From NCBI GenBank assembly GCA_020848545.1, contig JADLHZ010000106.1, forward strand, positions 1 through 50,832: a stretch of 50,832 bases of DNA, in the 5' to 3' direction. The first letter of the stretch is position 1. The number at the start of each line of letters is the position of its first letter. The stretch comes from Deltaproteobacteria bacterium (GTDB lineage Bacteria > Myxococcota > JADLHZ01). A model generated the notes under the pieces. That model worked only from the letters and a program-made list of their open reading frames with translations. It did not search any database and was not told where the DNA came from. Of the stretch, positions 6,364-14,303 are shown one piece after another. Both the position numbers and the translations under genes were made by a program.

Positions 6364-8118
6364 TTACATCGCCTCGATCGGCTGCAACCCGACGAGCATC
6401 ATCCCGTTCTCGAGCACTAGCCGTACGCAGTCGACGAGCACGAGGCGCGCGTCGGAGAGCGCTTTGTTCGCGTCGTCGAGCACCAGGCAGTCGTGGTGGA
6501 ACGCGTGAAACGCGCCGGCGAGGTCCAAGAGAAAACGACAGATCAACGACGGATCGTACTCGAGGCCCGCGCGCGCGACGGCTTCCTTGAAGCCCGCGAG
6601 CAGCACCGCGATCTCGCCTTCGCGCGCGTGCGACAAGAGCTTCACGTCGTACGTGCTCGGCACCGGCCGCGCGGCCTTCCGCAAGATGCTCTTCGTCCGC
6701 ACGAGCGCGTTGTGGATGTACGGGCCGGTCTCGCCCTCTAAAGACAGCGCGTCCTCGAACTTGAACTTGATGTCGTTCGTGCGCTTGTTCTTCAGATCGT
6801 TGAAGACGACGGCGCCGACGCCGATCGCGCGCGCGGTCGCTTCTTTGTCAGCGAGCTCTGGATTGCGCGCGTCGATGATCTTCACGACGCGCTTGGTCGC
6901 TTCGTTCAAGACGTCTTCCAGCAAGACGACGTTGCCGGCGCGCGTCTTTCCTTTGATCCAGCCCTGATCTTCGTCGCTCCACACGAGCATGACGCCGAAG
7001 GGCACGTGCTTCAGCCGGTCCGCCCAGGGATAGCCGAGCAGCTCCATCACCTTGAACACTTGCTTGAAGTGCAAGGACTGGCCCTGATCGACGACGTACA
7101 AACACTGCCACTCGCGCCGATCGCCGCCGAGCTTGTCGTGGCGAAACTTCGCCGACGCGATGTCGCGCGTGGCGTACAAGGTGGCGCCATCGCTCTTCTG
7201 CAAGAGCGCCGGCGTGTCGATGCCGTGCGCCGAGAGATCGACGATGATCGCGCCCTGATCTTCCTTGGCGACGCCCTTCTGCTTCGCTTCTTGGATGACG
7301 CCGTCGAGCATCGGCGAGAAAAACGACTCGCCGATGTACATGTCGTCCTGAAACTCGACGCCGAGCATGTCGTAGACCTGCTTGAACTTCGCGAGCGACG
7401 CGCTGCGCGCCTTCTCCCACACGCGCCGCGCCGACGCGTCGCCCTGCTCCAAGCGCAGGAATGCGTTGCGCGCCTTCTCTTCCACGCTCGGATCGGTCTC
7501 GGCGAGCTTGCGCTGTGACACGTAGGTCTTCACGAAGTCGTCGAGCGTGAGCTTCTCGAACTTCTCTGGCGCGTCGTGCTCGTGCACCGCGATCATGTAG
7601 CCGAACTGCGTGCCCCAATCGCCGACGTAGTTGATGCCGTAGACCGTGAAGCCGTTGGCCCGCAGGATGCGCGCGATGGCGTTGCCGATCATCGTCGAGC
7701 GCAAGTGATGCAGCGCGAGCGGCTTGGCGATGTTCGGCGACGAGTAGTCGATCGCCGCCGTCTTCTCCGGATCCGGCGCGGCGTGGCCGAAGCGGTCCTT
7801 CGCTTCACGCACGCGGCCGATCACGTCTTCGAGCAACGCCGCCCGATCGGCGCGCAGGTTCACGTACGGGCCTTCGGCGCTGATCGCATAGCCCGCGCCG
7901 CCCGCCTTCGGCGCGATCTCTTTGGCGATGACCGGCGGCGCCACCTTGCGCGCCTTCGCGTACTGAAACATCGGCACCGCGAGATCGCCCATCTCGGGCT
8001 TCGGCGGCGTCACGGCGAGGTCGAGGATGTCTTTGCGGGCGACGTCGAGCGCTTTGGCGATGTTGTCGGCCGCGGTCAGCACCCAGCTCGGCGCGGTCGC
8101 TTCGGTGAATCTTCCCAT
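6364..8118 (-). CDS. argS: Arginyl-tRNA synthetase
   Basis: A full-length (584-residue) class I synthetase that charges tRNA-Arg. After the N-terminal Add-1-like domain comes the ATP-binding signature in a modified form, SSPNIAKPLALHHLRSTMIG (the usual HVGH is ALHH here). It is followed by YVGDWGTQFG, a synthetase core with CLYVVDQGQSLHFKQ and GVMLVWSDEDQGWIKGKTRAG in the KMSKS region, and a C-terminal DALR anticodon-binding helical domain. It lies 18 nt downstream of a tRNA-Ser gene in the same direction and may share the tRNA promoter. Identification is secure; only the degenerate HIGH and KMSKS motifs are unusual, and both are tolerated in this family. Confidence 0.96.
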   Translation of the reverse strand: MGRFTEATAPSWVLTAADNIAKALDVARKDILDLAVTPPKPEMGDLAVPMFQYAKARKVAPPVIAKEIAPKAGGAGYAISAEGPYVNLRADRAALLEDVIGRVREAKDRFGHAAPDPEKTAAIDYSSPNIAKPLALHHLRSTMIGNAIARILRANGFTVYGINYVGDWGTQFGYMIAVHEHDAPEKFEKLTLDDFVKTYVSQRKLAETDPSVEEKARNAFLRLEQGDASARRVWEKARSASLAKFKQVYDMLGVEFQDDMYIGESFFSPMLDGVIQEAKQKGVAKEDQGAIIVDLSAHGIDTPALLQKSDGATLYATRDIASAKFRHDKLGGDRREWQCLYVVDQGQSLHFKQVFKVMELLGYPWADRLKHVPFGVMLVWSDEDQGWIKGKTRAGNVVLLEDVLNEATKRVVKIIDARNPELADKEATARAIGVGAVVFNDLKNKRTNDIKFKFEDALSLEGETGPYIHNALVRTKSILRKAARPVPSTYDVKLLSHAREGEIAVLLAGFKEAVARAGLEYDPSLICRFLLDLAGAFHAFHHDCLVLDDANKALSDARLVLVDCVRLVLENGMMLVGLQPIEAM

Positions 8119-8136
8119 GGAGTGTTCCTAGCGTAC

Positions 8137-8225
8137 GGAGAGCGAGGGATTCGAACCCTCGATACGGCTTTTGACCGTATACACGATTTCCAATCGCGCT
8201 CCTTCAACCACTCGGACAGCTCTCC
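8137..8225 (-). tRNA. tRNA-Ser(GGA)
   Basis: On the minus strand the sequence folds as a type II tRNA of 89 nt. The acceptor stem is GGAGAGC/GCTCTCC, the anticodon stem CGCGA/TCGTG surrounds the loop TTGGAAA (anticodon GGA, reading UCC/UCU), the long variable arm is ATACGG/CCGTAT, and the T arm is CGAGG-GTTCGAA-CCTCG. CCA is not encoded. It lies between the second tRNA-Ser gene and argS. Confidence 0.95.
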
Positions 8226-8242
8226 ATAAGGAATGAAATGGC

Positions 8243-8329
8243 GGAGAGCGAGGGATTCGAACCCCCGATACCCTTGCGGGTATGCCTGATTTCGAATCAG
8301 GTGCCTTCAACCAACTCGGCCAGCTCTCC
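8243..8329 (-). tRNA. tRNA-Ser(CGA)
   Basis: An 87-nt type II tRNA on the minus strand. The acceptor is GGAGAGC/GCTCTCC, the anticodon stem CCTGA/TCAGG surrounds the loop TTCGAAA (anticodon CGA, reading UCG), the variable arm is ATACCC-GCAA-GGGTAT, and it has a standard T arm. CCA is not encoded. It is the first of two serine tRNAs, 17 nt apart, with nearly identical acceptor and T arms, so they probably arose by duplication. Confidence 0.95.
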
Positions 8330-8341
8330 GGGCCGGGCGGC

Positions 8342-8368
8342 GTTATAACAATTCCCGAAGCATGGCAA
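8342..8368 (-). promoter_or_regulatory. Probable promoter of the tRNA-Ser pair and argS
   Basis: Reading the minus strand, TTGCCA (8368-8363) and TATAAC (8347-8342) are separated by 15 bp, and the tRNA-Ser(CGA) starts 13 nt further on. A GC-rich stretch follows the -10, as is common at stable-RNA promoters. The spacer is short, so this is a candidate only. Confidence 0.5.
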
Positions 8369-8444
8369 CCGACACGGCATGTGTCGCAACGCGCGCACTA
8401 ATTCGCTTCGTGCGATCGCGGCCACATGCTAGGCCGAGCGCCGC

Positions 8445-9857
8445 ATGCGCGTGCTCTTCGTCATGCTCCTCGGCTCCTTGATGGCGTGTGGCGACGGCCT
8501 CGACTCGCGCGGCCTTGGCGGTCACACGTCGCAGTCGCCGCAGGGCACGAACGGAACCGGCGGCGTCGTGAACCCGGGCGGGCCGAGCGGCGAAGAGGGC
8601 GAAGACGGCGCGACCGGCAGCACGAGCGCCACGGGCACGACCGGCACGCCTGGGACGAGCGGCACGACCGGCAACGACACCGGCGCCAAGCCCGTCGACT
8701 GCCCGCAAGGCACCGGCCTCGATCTCAACGCGCCGTGGCCCACGCGCGGCTTCTGCCCCGACGGCCAAGGCCGAAGCAGCCAAAACGGTCCGCTCACGAA
8801 GCCGCATGAGGTGTGGACCGCCGACCTCGACTGGCGCTGGATCAACGATCCCGTCGTTGCCGCCGACGGCACCGTCTACGTCTTCGCCGGAAATGCTCCG
8901 AGCGTGAACGCCGCGCACCTCTACGGTTACGACGCCGCCGGCGACGAAGTATTGAGCCTCGATCCCGGCGGCGAGATCCTCTCGCAGCCCGCCATCGGCG
9001 CCGACGGCTTCATCTCCGCGCTCGTCGCGAAGAGCGGTGGCGTACGCCAAGTGCTGCGCCTCGATCCAAAGGGCAAGCAGTTGACCTTCGCCAACGCGCC
9101 GAAGGCGACGAGCCTCACGCTGCTCCCGAACGGCGACCTCGCCCTGGTCAGCGCCTCGGCGACTGCAAGCGATCCGATGCGCGTCTGGAGCATGAAGGCG
9201 AACGGCACGGCCGGGGCGATCGACCAGACGCTGAGCGCGGCGGAGATCCTCGCCACGAAGCGCGGGCTATGGCTGCGCTCGAACGGCAACCTCGCGATCG
9301 CCGCCGAGAGCGCCGTCCGCTTGCTCACCGCGACCGGCGAGCTCGAGCGCGATCTCCCGACCAACACCTTCTTCTACTTCGTCGCGTTCGCGCCCGGCGC
9401 GATCCTCTATTCGAGCGGCGTCGCCGACACCTACTTCGCGCGCTGGGACGAAAATGGCGTGCGCAGCTACTACGACTTTGGCTACACGCGCGGCACGTCG
9501 ACGCCGATCGCGCGCGACTCCGACGGCAGCATCCGCGTGGGCTTCGCGCAGATGGCGGAAGCCGTCGGCGACAACTCGCTCATCGCCGGCAAGATCGTGC
9601 GCTACGACGCTGACGGGAAGAAGAAGTGGACGGTCTCGACCGGTCCGCTCACCGACACGCAGCCGACGCTCGGGGCCGACGGCACGGTCTACGTCGCGTC
9701 GCGCGCGGGGACGATCTACGCGATCGCGCCGAACGGCGGCACGCGCTGGACCTACGACGTCGGCGCGGTCATGAACAACACGCAGATCGCGATCGGCCTC
9801 GGCAACAAGCTCTACGTCGCGACGGAAGACGGCAGGCTGATCGCACTAGGACCCTGA
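8445..9857 (+). CDS. Lipoprotein with PQQ-type beta-propeller
   Basis: A 470-residue predicted lipoprotein. The signal peptide ends in the lipobox LMAC at residues 12-15. Residues 28-85 are a Gly/Thr/Ser-rich spacer (GTTGTPGTSGTTGN-like) that should hold the folded part away from the membrane. From about residue 120 on there are repeated blades of the type VVAADGTVYVFAG, PAIGADGFISALV, PTLGADGTVYVASRAGTIYA and IAIGLGNKLYVATEDGRLIA, typical of PQQ-like (outer membrane assembly BamB/quinoprotein) propellers. Ligand and partner are unknown. It stands alone after the tRNA genes and converges with yjbQ, whose 3' end overlaps it by 12 nt. Confidence 0.8.
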   Translation: MRVLFVMLLGSLMACGDGLDSRGLGGHTSQSPQGTNGTGGVVNPGGPSGEEGEDGATGSTSATGTTGTPGTSGTTGNDTGAKPVDCPQGTGLDLNAPWPTRGFCPDGQGRSSQNGPLTKPHEVWTADLDWRWINDPVVAADGTVYVFAGNAPSVNAAHLYGYDAAGDEVLSLDPGGEILSQPAIGADGFISALVAKSGGVRQVLRLDPKGKQLTFANAPKATSLTLLPNGDLALVSASATASDPMRVWSMKANGTAGAIDQTLSAAEILATKRGLWLRSNGNLAIAAESAVRLLTATGELERDLPTNTFFYFVAFAPGAILYSSGVADTYFARWDENGVRSYYDFGYTRGTSTPIARDSDGSIRVGFAQMAEAVGDNSLIAGKIVRYDADGKKKWTVSTGPLTDTQPTLGADGTVYVASRAGTIYAIAPNGGTRWTYDVGAVMNNTQIAIGLGNKLYVATEDGRLIALGP

Positions 9858-10256
9858 GACGGTCACCACGATCTTCCGCGTGTGCGGCGCGCTCCGATGC
9901 TCGACGAGATAGAGCGCTTGCCACGTTCCGAGCGCGAGACGTCCCCCGCTCACCGGCAGCGTCTCCGAGGTGCGCAGGAGCGCGTTCTTCACGTGCGCTG
10001 GCATGTCGTCCGGCCCTTCGTCGGTGTGAAGGAAGGGCTCGTGGTCGATGAGGCGCTCCAAGAAGCGCATGAGGTCCGAGCGCACGGTAGGATCGGCGTT
10101 CTCCTGCACGAGCAAGCTCGCCGACGTGTGCTGCACGAACACGTGACATAGGCCAAGCGCAACGCCGCTCGCCGCGACGATCTCCTGGATGCGCTGGGTG
10201 AGGTCGGTGAAGCCTTGCCCGCGCGTCTCGACGGCGAGCGAACGCTGGATGATCAT
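9846..10256 (-). CDS. yjbQ: YjbQ / UPF0047 family protein
   Basis: A 136-residue protein of the small, widely conserved UPF0047 family, some members of which have weak thiamine-phosphate synthase activity. Family features include FVQHTSASLLVQENADP around residues 44-60, the acidic/His segment IDHEPFLHTDEGPDDMPAHV, and the conserved core LALGTWQALYLVEHR near the end. The His and Asp/Glu residues fit the metal site known from structures. It starts within the stop of the receiver gene (ATGA overlap at 10253-10256). The real physiological reaction is not established for the family. Confidence 0.9.
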   Translation of the reverse strand: MIIQRSLAVETRGQGFTDLTQRIQEIVAASGVALGLCHVFVQHTSASLLVQENADPTVRSDLMRFLERLIDHEPFLHTDEGPDDMPAHVKNALLRTSETLPVSGGRLALGTWQALYLVEHRSAPHTRKIVVTVSGS

Positions 10257-10645
10257 GAGGGCTTTTCGGGCTTCTTCAGCACGTCGTTGACCTTCTTCGC
10301 CAGCGTCTTGATGCCGGCGGTCTTCGAGATCCAGCCCGTGGCGCCAACGTCGGCCGCGCGCTCGGCGAGATCGCGCTCGTCGAGCGACGACACCAAGAAC
10401 ACCGGCACGTCCACGTTGCGCACCGTGCGCAGCATCAGCGTGATCTCATCGCCGTTGAGCTCCGGCATCTGCACGTCGACGAGCACCAGATCCGGACGCT
10501 CGTCGAAGGCATGCAGGCGGCGATCGAGCTCGGCGAGGTTCTTCGCCGTGTTGACGCGATAACCTTCGGCGCTGAGCACAGCCTTGAACAGCTCGAGGAT
10601 GAGCACGTCATCGTCGATCAGCAGGATGCGCTTTGCCTCGGCCAT
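10253..10645 (-). CDS. Single-domain response regulator (CheY-like receiver)
   Basis: A 130-residue receiver with no output domain. It has the acidic pair at D11-D13, the phospho-acceptor Asp57 in LVLVDVQMPE, the Ser of LVSSLDE, and the conserved Lys in GWISKTAG near residue 110. Such stand-alone receivers act by binding a partner, as in chemotaxis or phosphorelays. No sensor kinase lies nearby. It follows tadA by 59 nt and overlaps yjbQ by 4 nt, so it is either the first gene of a two-gene operon or part of the pssA-tadA run. Confidence 0.92.
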   Translation of the reverse strand: MAEAKRILLIDDDVLILELFKAVLSAEGYRVNTAKNLAELDRRLHAFDERPDLVLVDVQMPELNGDEITLMLRTVRNVDVPVFLVSSLDERDLAERAADVGATGWISKTAGIKTLAKKVNDVLKKPEKPS

Positions 10646-10704
10646 ACCCCATTAGTTAACGACGAACCGGGCGTTCCGGCAACCCAGTCTTGCAACCGTG
10701 TGCG

Positions 10705-11184
10705 TCAAGGTGTGTTTTTCTTCTGCCGCTTCTCGGCGAAGAAACTTTTGAGGATGGCCGCGGCGCGCTCGCCGAGCACGCCTTCTTTCACGACGCACGC
10801 GTGGTTCAGCGGCGGGCCTTTGCCGATCCCGTAGTGCGTGTCGACGGCGCCGGCGCGCGGATCGCGGGTGCCGTACACCAACGTCTCGACGCGCGCGTTG
10901 ACGATCGCGCCTGCGCACATCGGACACGGCTCGAGCGTCACGTAGAGCGTGCAGCCGATGAGACGCCAGCGATCGAGGGTCTTCGCCGCCTGCGCAATCG
11001 CCACGAGCTCGGCGTGGGCGAGCGGATCGCGATCGATCTCGCGCCGGTTGTAGCCTTCGCCGACGATCACGCCGGCATGCACGACGACGGCGCCGACCGG
11101 CACTTCGCCGAGGGCCTCGGCCACCTTGGCGAGGGCGAGCGCACGTTCCATGAAGCGGATGTCGGGATCGTCAGGCGCGGACAC
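10705..11184 (-). CDS. tadA: tRNA-specific adenosine deaminase TadA
   Basis: A 159-residue enzyme that converts A34 to inosine in tRNA-Arg(ACG). The zinc/catalytic residues are all present: HAE at 57-59 (His57 ligand, Glu59 proton shuttle) and PCPMC with Cys87 and Cys90. EVPVGAVVV precedes them, as in characterised TadA. I prefer GTG 11184 over ATG 11151 because the residues DDPDIRFMERALALAK align with the usual N-terminal helix. With this start it begins 2 nt after the pssA stop. The frame extends further upstream but only as an antisense-like shadow over pssA. Confidence 0.92.
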   Translation of the reverse strand: MSAPDDPDIRFMERALALAKVAEALGEVPVGAVVVHAGVIVGEGYNRREIDRDPLAHAELVAIAQAAKTLDRWRLIGCTLYVTLEPCPMCAGAIVNARVETLVYGTRDPRAGAVDTHYGIGKGPPLNHACVVKEGVLGERAAAILKSFFAEKRQKKNTP

Positions 11185-11186
11185 GA

Positions 11187-12083
11187 CTAGGCGAGGGTCT
11201 CTTGATCCTCTTCTTCTTCCTCCGCCTCGAACGCCGCCTTCTCTTCGAGCTCGGGCTCGGGATCGGCGTCGACGAGCGGCGCGGCGCCGAGCAAGAGCGC
11301 TTCGGCGCGCCGGCGCGAACGGAAAAAGACGACCTCTTCGATGAGGCCCATGCTCACGTAGACGCCGAACACCATCGCGAGCGCGAGCCCAGGCTGAAAC
11401 ACGCGCGAGAGCAGCACGAACAAAGAGCCGATCGAGGCGAAGAGCAGCACGGCGCGACGCTTCGACTTCATCTTCTTGAACGTCCGATAGCGCACGTTCG
11501 AGACCATCAAATACGAGACGACGAGCATGAGCACGGCCCAGCTGGTGGCGCCGGCCGGCGTGACGAGGTTGCCGCCGTTCGCCAGCATCACGCTGATGAG
11601 CACGCCGGCGGCGAGCGGGATGGGCAGGCCGAGGAAGAACGCCGACGACGCTGCCGGATTTCTGTGCGCGAGCACGTTGAAGCGCGCGAGGCGGATGGCG
11701 CCGCACGCCGCGAAGACGAACGCGAGGAAGACGCCGAGGCTCCCGAGGTGCTGGAGGCCGTATTTATAGGACAAGATCGCCGGCGCCAGGCCGAACGAGA
11801 CGACATCGGCGAGCGAATCGAGCTCCATGCCGAAGTCCGACTGCGTCTTCGTCAAGCGCGCGACGCGGCCGTCCATGAGATCGAAGAACAGCGCAAAAGC
11901 GATGAGCGTGGCGGCTTGCTTGATGATGCCCGCGCTCGGCTCGCCGCCGCTCATCAAGACGATCGCGTAGAAGCCGCAGAAGATGCTCGAGAGCGTGAAG
12001 AGGTTCGGCAGCACGAACATCGTCTTCTTCAGATCGAAGCGCACACGCCGTTTTTTCAGTGGAGCATCGGAGGGCTGCGTCAT
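11187..12083 (-). CDS. pssA: CDP-diacylglycerol--serine O-phosphatidyltransferase
   Basis: A 298-residue membrane enzyme that makes phosphatidylserine, the precursor of phosphatidylethanolamine. The complete CDP-alcohol phosphotransferase motif is visible: D71-G72-x2-A75-R76-x8-G85-x3-D89-x3-D93. Several membrane helices follow (FGLAPAILSYKYGL, VFLAFVFAACGAIRLARF and others). The last 30 residues are an acidic Glu/Asp-rich cytoplasmic tail. The motif with FDLM before DG and the overall helix order fit the PssA subgroup rather than PgsA. It is directly followed by tadA (2 nt gap). Confidence 0.93.
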   Translation of the reverse strand: MTQPSDAPLKKRRVRFDLKKTMFVLPNLFTLSSIFCGFYAIVLMSGGEPSAGIIKQAATLIAFALFFDLMDGRVARLTKTQSDFGMELDSLADVVSFGLAPAILSYKYGLQHLGSLGVFLAFVFAACGAIRLARFNVLAHRNPAASSAFFLGLPIPLAAGVLISVMLANGGNLVTPAGATSWAVLMLVVSYLMVSNVRYRTFKKMKSKRRAVLLFASIGSLFVLLSRVFQPGLALAMVFGVYVSMGLIEEVVFFRSRRRAEALLLGAAPLVDADPEPELEEKAAFEAEEEEEDQETLA

Positions 12084-12153
12084 TGCGGGTGTGTCTCCAG
12101 AAAGGCGGTTGTATCACAATCGGCCGGAATCGCCAGTTTGAAAGGCCGTCCGG

Positions 12154-13479
12154 TCACCGTCGCATCAACCACTTCTGCGCGAGGATGAGCCCGAGCGGCG
12201 AGCTGAGACCGACAAAAGCGTAGATCAACCACAAGGTGCTCGTGTCCTGCGCCCCCGCCGGCGGACAGAACTTCTCGAGCATGAAGCCCGAATAGAAGCC
12301 GGTCGTGAACTTGGCGAGGAACCACGGGATGTTGGCGACGCCCATGTACAGGCCGACGCGGTTCGCCGGCGCGATCTGGCCGACGTACTCCAAGAAGCGC
12401 GACGACCACATCGCCTCGCCGAGCGAGAAGATGACGATGTAGCCGATGAGCGCGCTGAGGTTCGGCCCCGGCACGAGCAAGAACGTGGCGCAGGCGCTGA
12501 CGAGCGTGCCGATGATCATCATCCGCACGACGTGCACGCGCCCGGTCAGCGCGGCGACGAGCGGTGTGCAGAAGAAGATGATCGCCGGATTGATGAGGCC
12601 GTTGATCCACTCCATGCGCGCGCCAACTTCGGCCGGATAGGCGCGCATGATGTACGCCGGCATCGTCAACCACTGGTGCGCGAAGAGCGTGCGCACTCCG
12701 AGCAGCACGAAGATGAAGAACATGAAGCGCGGCTGCGCCAGCGGATGATCGCGCCACGCCGTCTTCGCGGCCGCCGGCTCGACGATCGTCGGCGCGTCGG
12801 TCTTCGCCGCCGGCTCGGCCTCGCGCGGATACAAGACGAAGTGGACGAGCAGGTAGACGGCCGTCAGCGCCGTGCACATGACGAACACGCCGCGCATGCC
12901 GAAGGCTTCGCGCACGAGCGGGCTGACGAACGACTCGACGACGCTGCCGCCGTTCATGAACGCGTAGAGCAAGCTGAAGCCGATGGCGCTCGTCCGTGCG
13001 TCCGTCGCTTGCTTCACGCCGGCATACGCCGAGGACATGACGATGCCCGCCGAGAACGCCATCATCGTCAACGCGGCGAAGGCCAGCGGCGCCGCCCACA
13101 GAAAGCCCGGGGCGGCCAGGAGCAACGAGCGGCCCGCGAGCCCGACGCTGATCGCGATGAGCATCGTCTTTCTGACGCCGATGCGATCGACGATGCCGCC
13201 GAAGAGCGCCATGCACAGCGTGAGGGCGCCGGACATGTACGACACGCCAAAGCCGCTCCAGCGATCGCTCATCTTCACGTCGCCGCCGAGGTAGAGCGTC
13301 AGCAGGTTCAAGATGCCGAAGTAGGCGGCGCCGTCGAGCGTGTAGATGAAGGCGAGCACCCAGAAGCGGCGGTTCAAGTACTTCACCGACCCCAAGTTCT
13401 GACCGAGCTCGGCGAGCGGCGAGGGTTTGCTGCTCGTCACGGGAGCGGGCGCGGCGGCGACGTCGGCTTCGGTGCTCAT
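12154..13479 (-). CDS. MFS transporter
   Basis: A 441-residue integral membrane protein with about 12 hydrophobic segments and a long charged loop in the middle (around residues 215-245, with AKTDAPTIVEPAAAK), the usual 6+6 arrangement of the major facilitator superfamily. The loop after helix 2 contains GGIVDRIGVRKTML, a recognisable version of the MFS G-x3-D-R-x-G-R motif. The N-terminal 30 residues are cytoplasmic. YLNRRFWVLAFIYTLDGAAYFGI at the first helix recalls peptide-type (POT) transporters, but that is weak and the substrate is unknown. It is upstream of pssA with a 70-nt gap. Confidence 0.88.
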   Translation of the reverse strand: MSTEADVAAAPAPVTSSKPSPLAELGQNLGSVKYLNRRFWVLAFIYTLDGAAYFGILNLLTLYLGGDVKMSDRWSGFGVSYMSGALTLCMALFGGIVDRIGVRKTMLIAISVGLAGRSLLLAAPGFLWAAPLAFAALTMMAFSAGIVMSSAYAGVKQATDARTSAIGFSLLYAFMNGGSVVESFVSPLVREAFGMRGVFVMCTALTAVYLLVHFVLYPREAEPAAKTDAPTIVEPAAAKTAWRDHPLAQPRFMFFIFVLLGVRTLFAHQWLTMPAYIMRAYPAEVGARMEWINGLINPAIIFFCTPLVAALTGRVHVVRMMIIGTLVSACATFLLVPGPNLSALIGYIVIFSLGEAMWSSRFLEYVGQIAPANRVGLYMGVANIPWFLAKFTTGFYSGFMLEKFCPPAGAQDTSTLWLIYAFVGLSSPLGLILAQKWLMRR

Positions 13480-13529
13480 AAGGGCGGCGTCGCTAGCGTT
13501 TCGAGGCGAATGTGTCTACAAAAACCGCC

Positions 13530-14303
13530 ATGCAAAGACCCTTGGCCGTCGTCACCGGCGCCTCGAGCGGCATCGGCGAAGCGCTCGCTCTGCGCCTCGG
13601 CAGCGCGGGCTACGATCTCCTGCTCGTCGCGCGCAGAGAAGCGCTGCTCACCGAGCTCTCCGCCCGCATCGTTCGCGAGCATCCCGAGGTTCGCGCCGAC
13701 GTCTTCGCGCTCGATCTCTGCACCGATGACGCCGCTCAGAAGCTGCTCGACCGCGCTCCGACGGCGAGCGTGCTCGTCAACAACGCGGGCTTCGGCAAGG
13801 TGGGCGAGGCGCTGTCGATCGAGAACGGCGTCTACGAGCAGATGATCGCGCTGAACGTCGCAGCGCTGACCCAGCTCACGCTCACCTTCGCGCGGCGCAT
13901 GGTCGAGCGCGGCGGCGGCACGATCTTGAACGTGGGCTCGACCTCGGGCTTCCAGCCGATCCCGTTTCAAGCGGTCTACGCCGCCACCAAGGCCTACGTG
14001 ATGTCGTTCTCGGAGGCGCTCTCGTACGAGCTGCGCGGCAAAGGCGTGAGCGTGCTCGGGCTCTATCCGGGGCCAACGAAGACGGGGTTCTCCGAGATCG
14101 CCGGCGCGCAGGAGCACGCCAAGAAACACGCGCGGGTGTTCATGAGCGCGGACGCTGTCGCCGCGCTAGCGATGGATCAGATCAAGACGGGGAAGGAATC
14201 GGTCGTCGCGGGCAAGCTGAACGCGGTCGCGGCGACGCTTTCGCAGCTTGGACCGCGCAAAGCCGCGCGCCGGGTCGCGGCCGCGATCTTCAAGCCACGT
14301 TAG
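13530..14303 (+). CDS. Short-chain dehydrogenase/reductase (SDR)
   Basis: A 257-residue classical SDR. The NAD(P)-binding TGASSGIG is at 9-16, NNAGFG near 90, catalytic Ser in VGSTSGF near 137, and Y150-x3-K154 in VYAATKAYV. The Arg-rich segment after strand 2 (VARREALL) suggests NADP preference. The C-terminal part (YPGPTKTGFSEIAG) matches the DltE/YqjQ-like group that acts on fatty-acyl or other lipophilic substrates, but the substrate cannot be read from sequence. I use ATG 13530; a GTG at 13512 would add six residues. It converges with the lipoprotein at 14300 (4-nt overlap). Confidence 0.93.
   Translation: MQRPLAVVTGASSGIGEALALRLGSAGYDLLLVARREALLTELSARIVREHPEVRADVFALDLCTDDAAQKLLDRAPTASVLVNNAGFGKVGEALSIENGVYEQMIALNVAALTQLTLTFARRMVERGGGTILNVGSTSGFQPIPFQAVYAATKAYVMSFSEALSYELRGKGVSVLGLYPGPTKTGFSEIAGAQEHAKKHARVFMSADAVAALAMDQIKTGKESVVAGKLNAVAATLSQLGPRKAARRVAAAIFKPR

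Noticed and set aside
6345-6367. T-run (6356-6363) as a terminator for the genes ending at 6291
   Set aside because: The only hairpin is about 40 nt upstream of the T-run, so it is not a normal intrinsic terminator.
11184-11706. A longer tadA start at 11706
   Set aside because: It would overlap most of the pssA 3' half in another frame; the protein-like part starts at GTG 11184.
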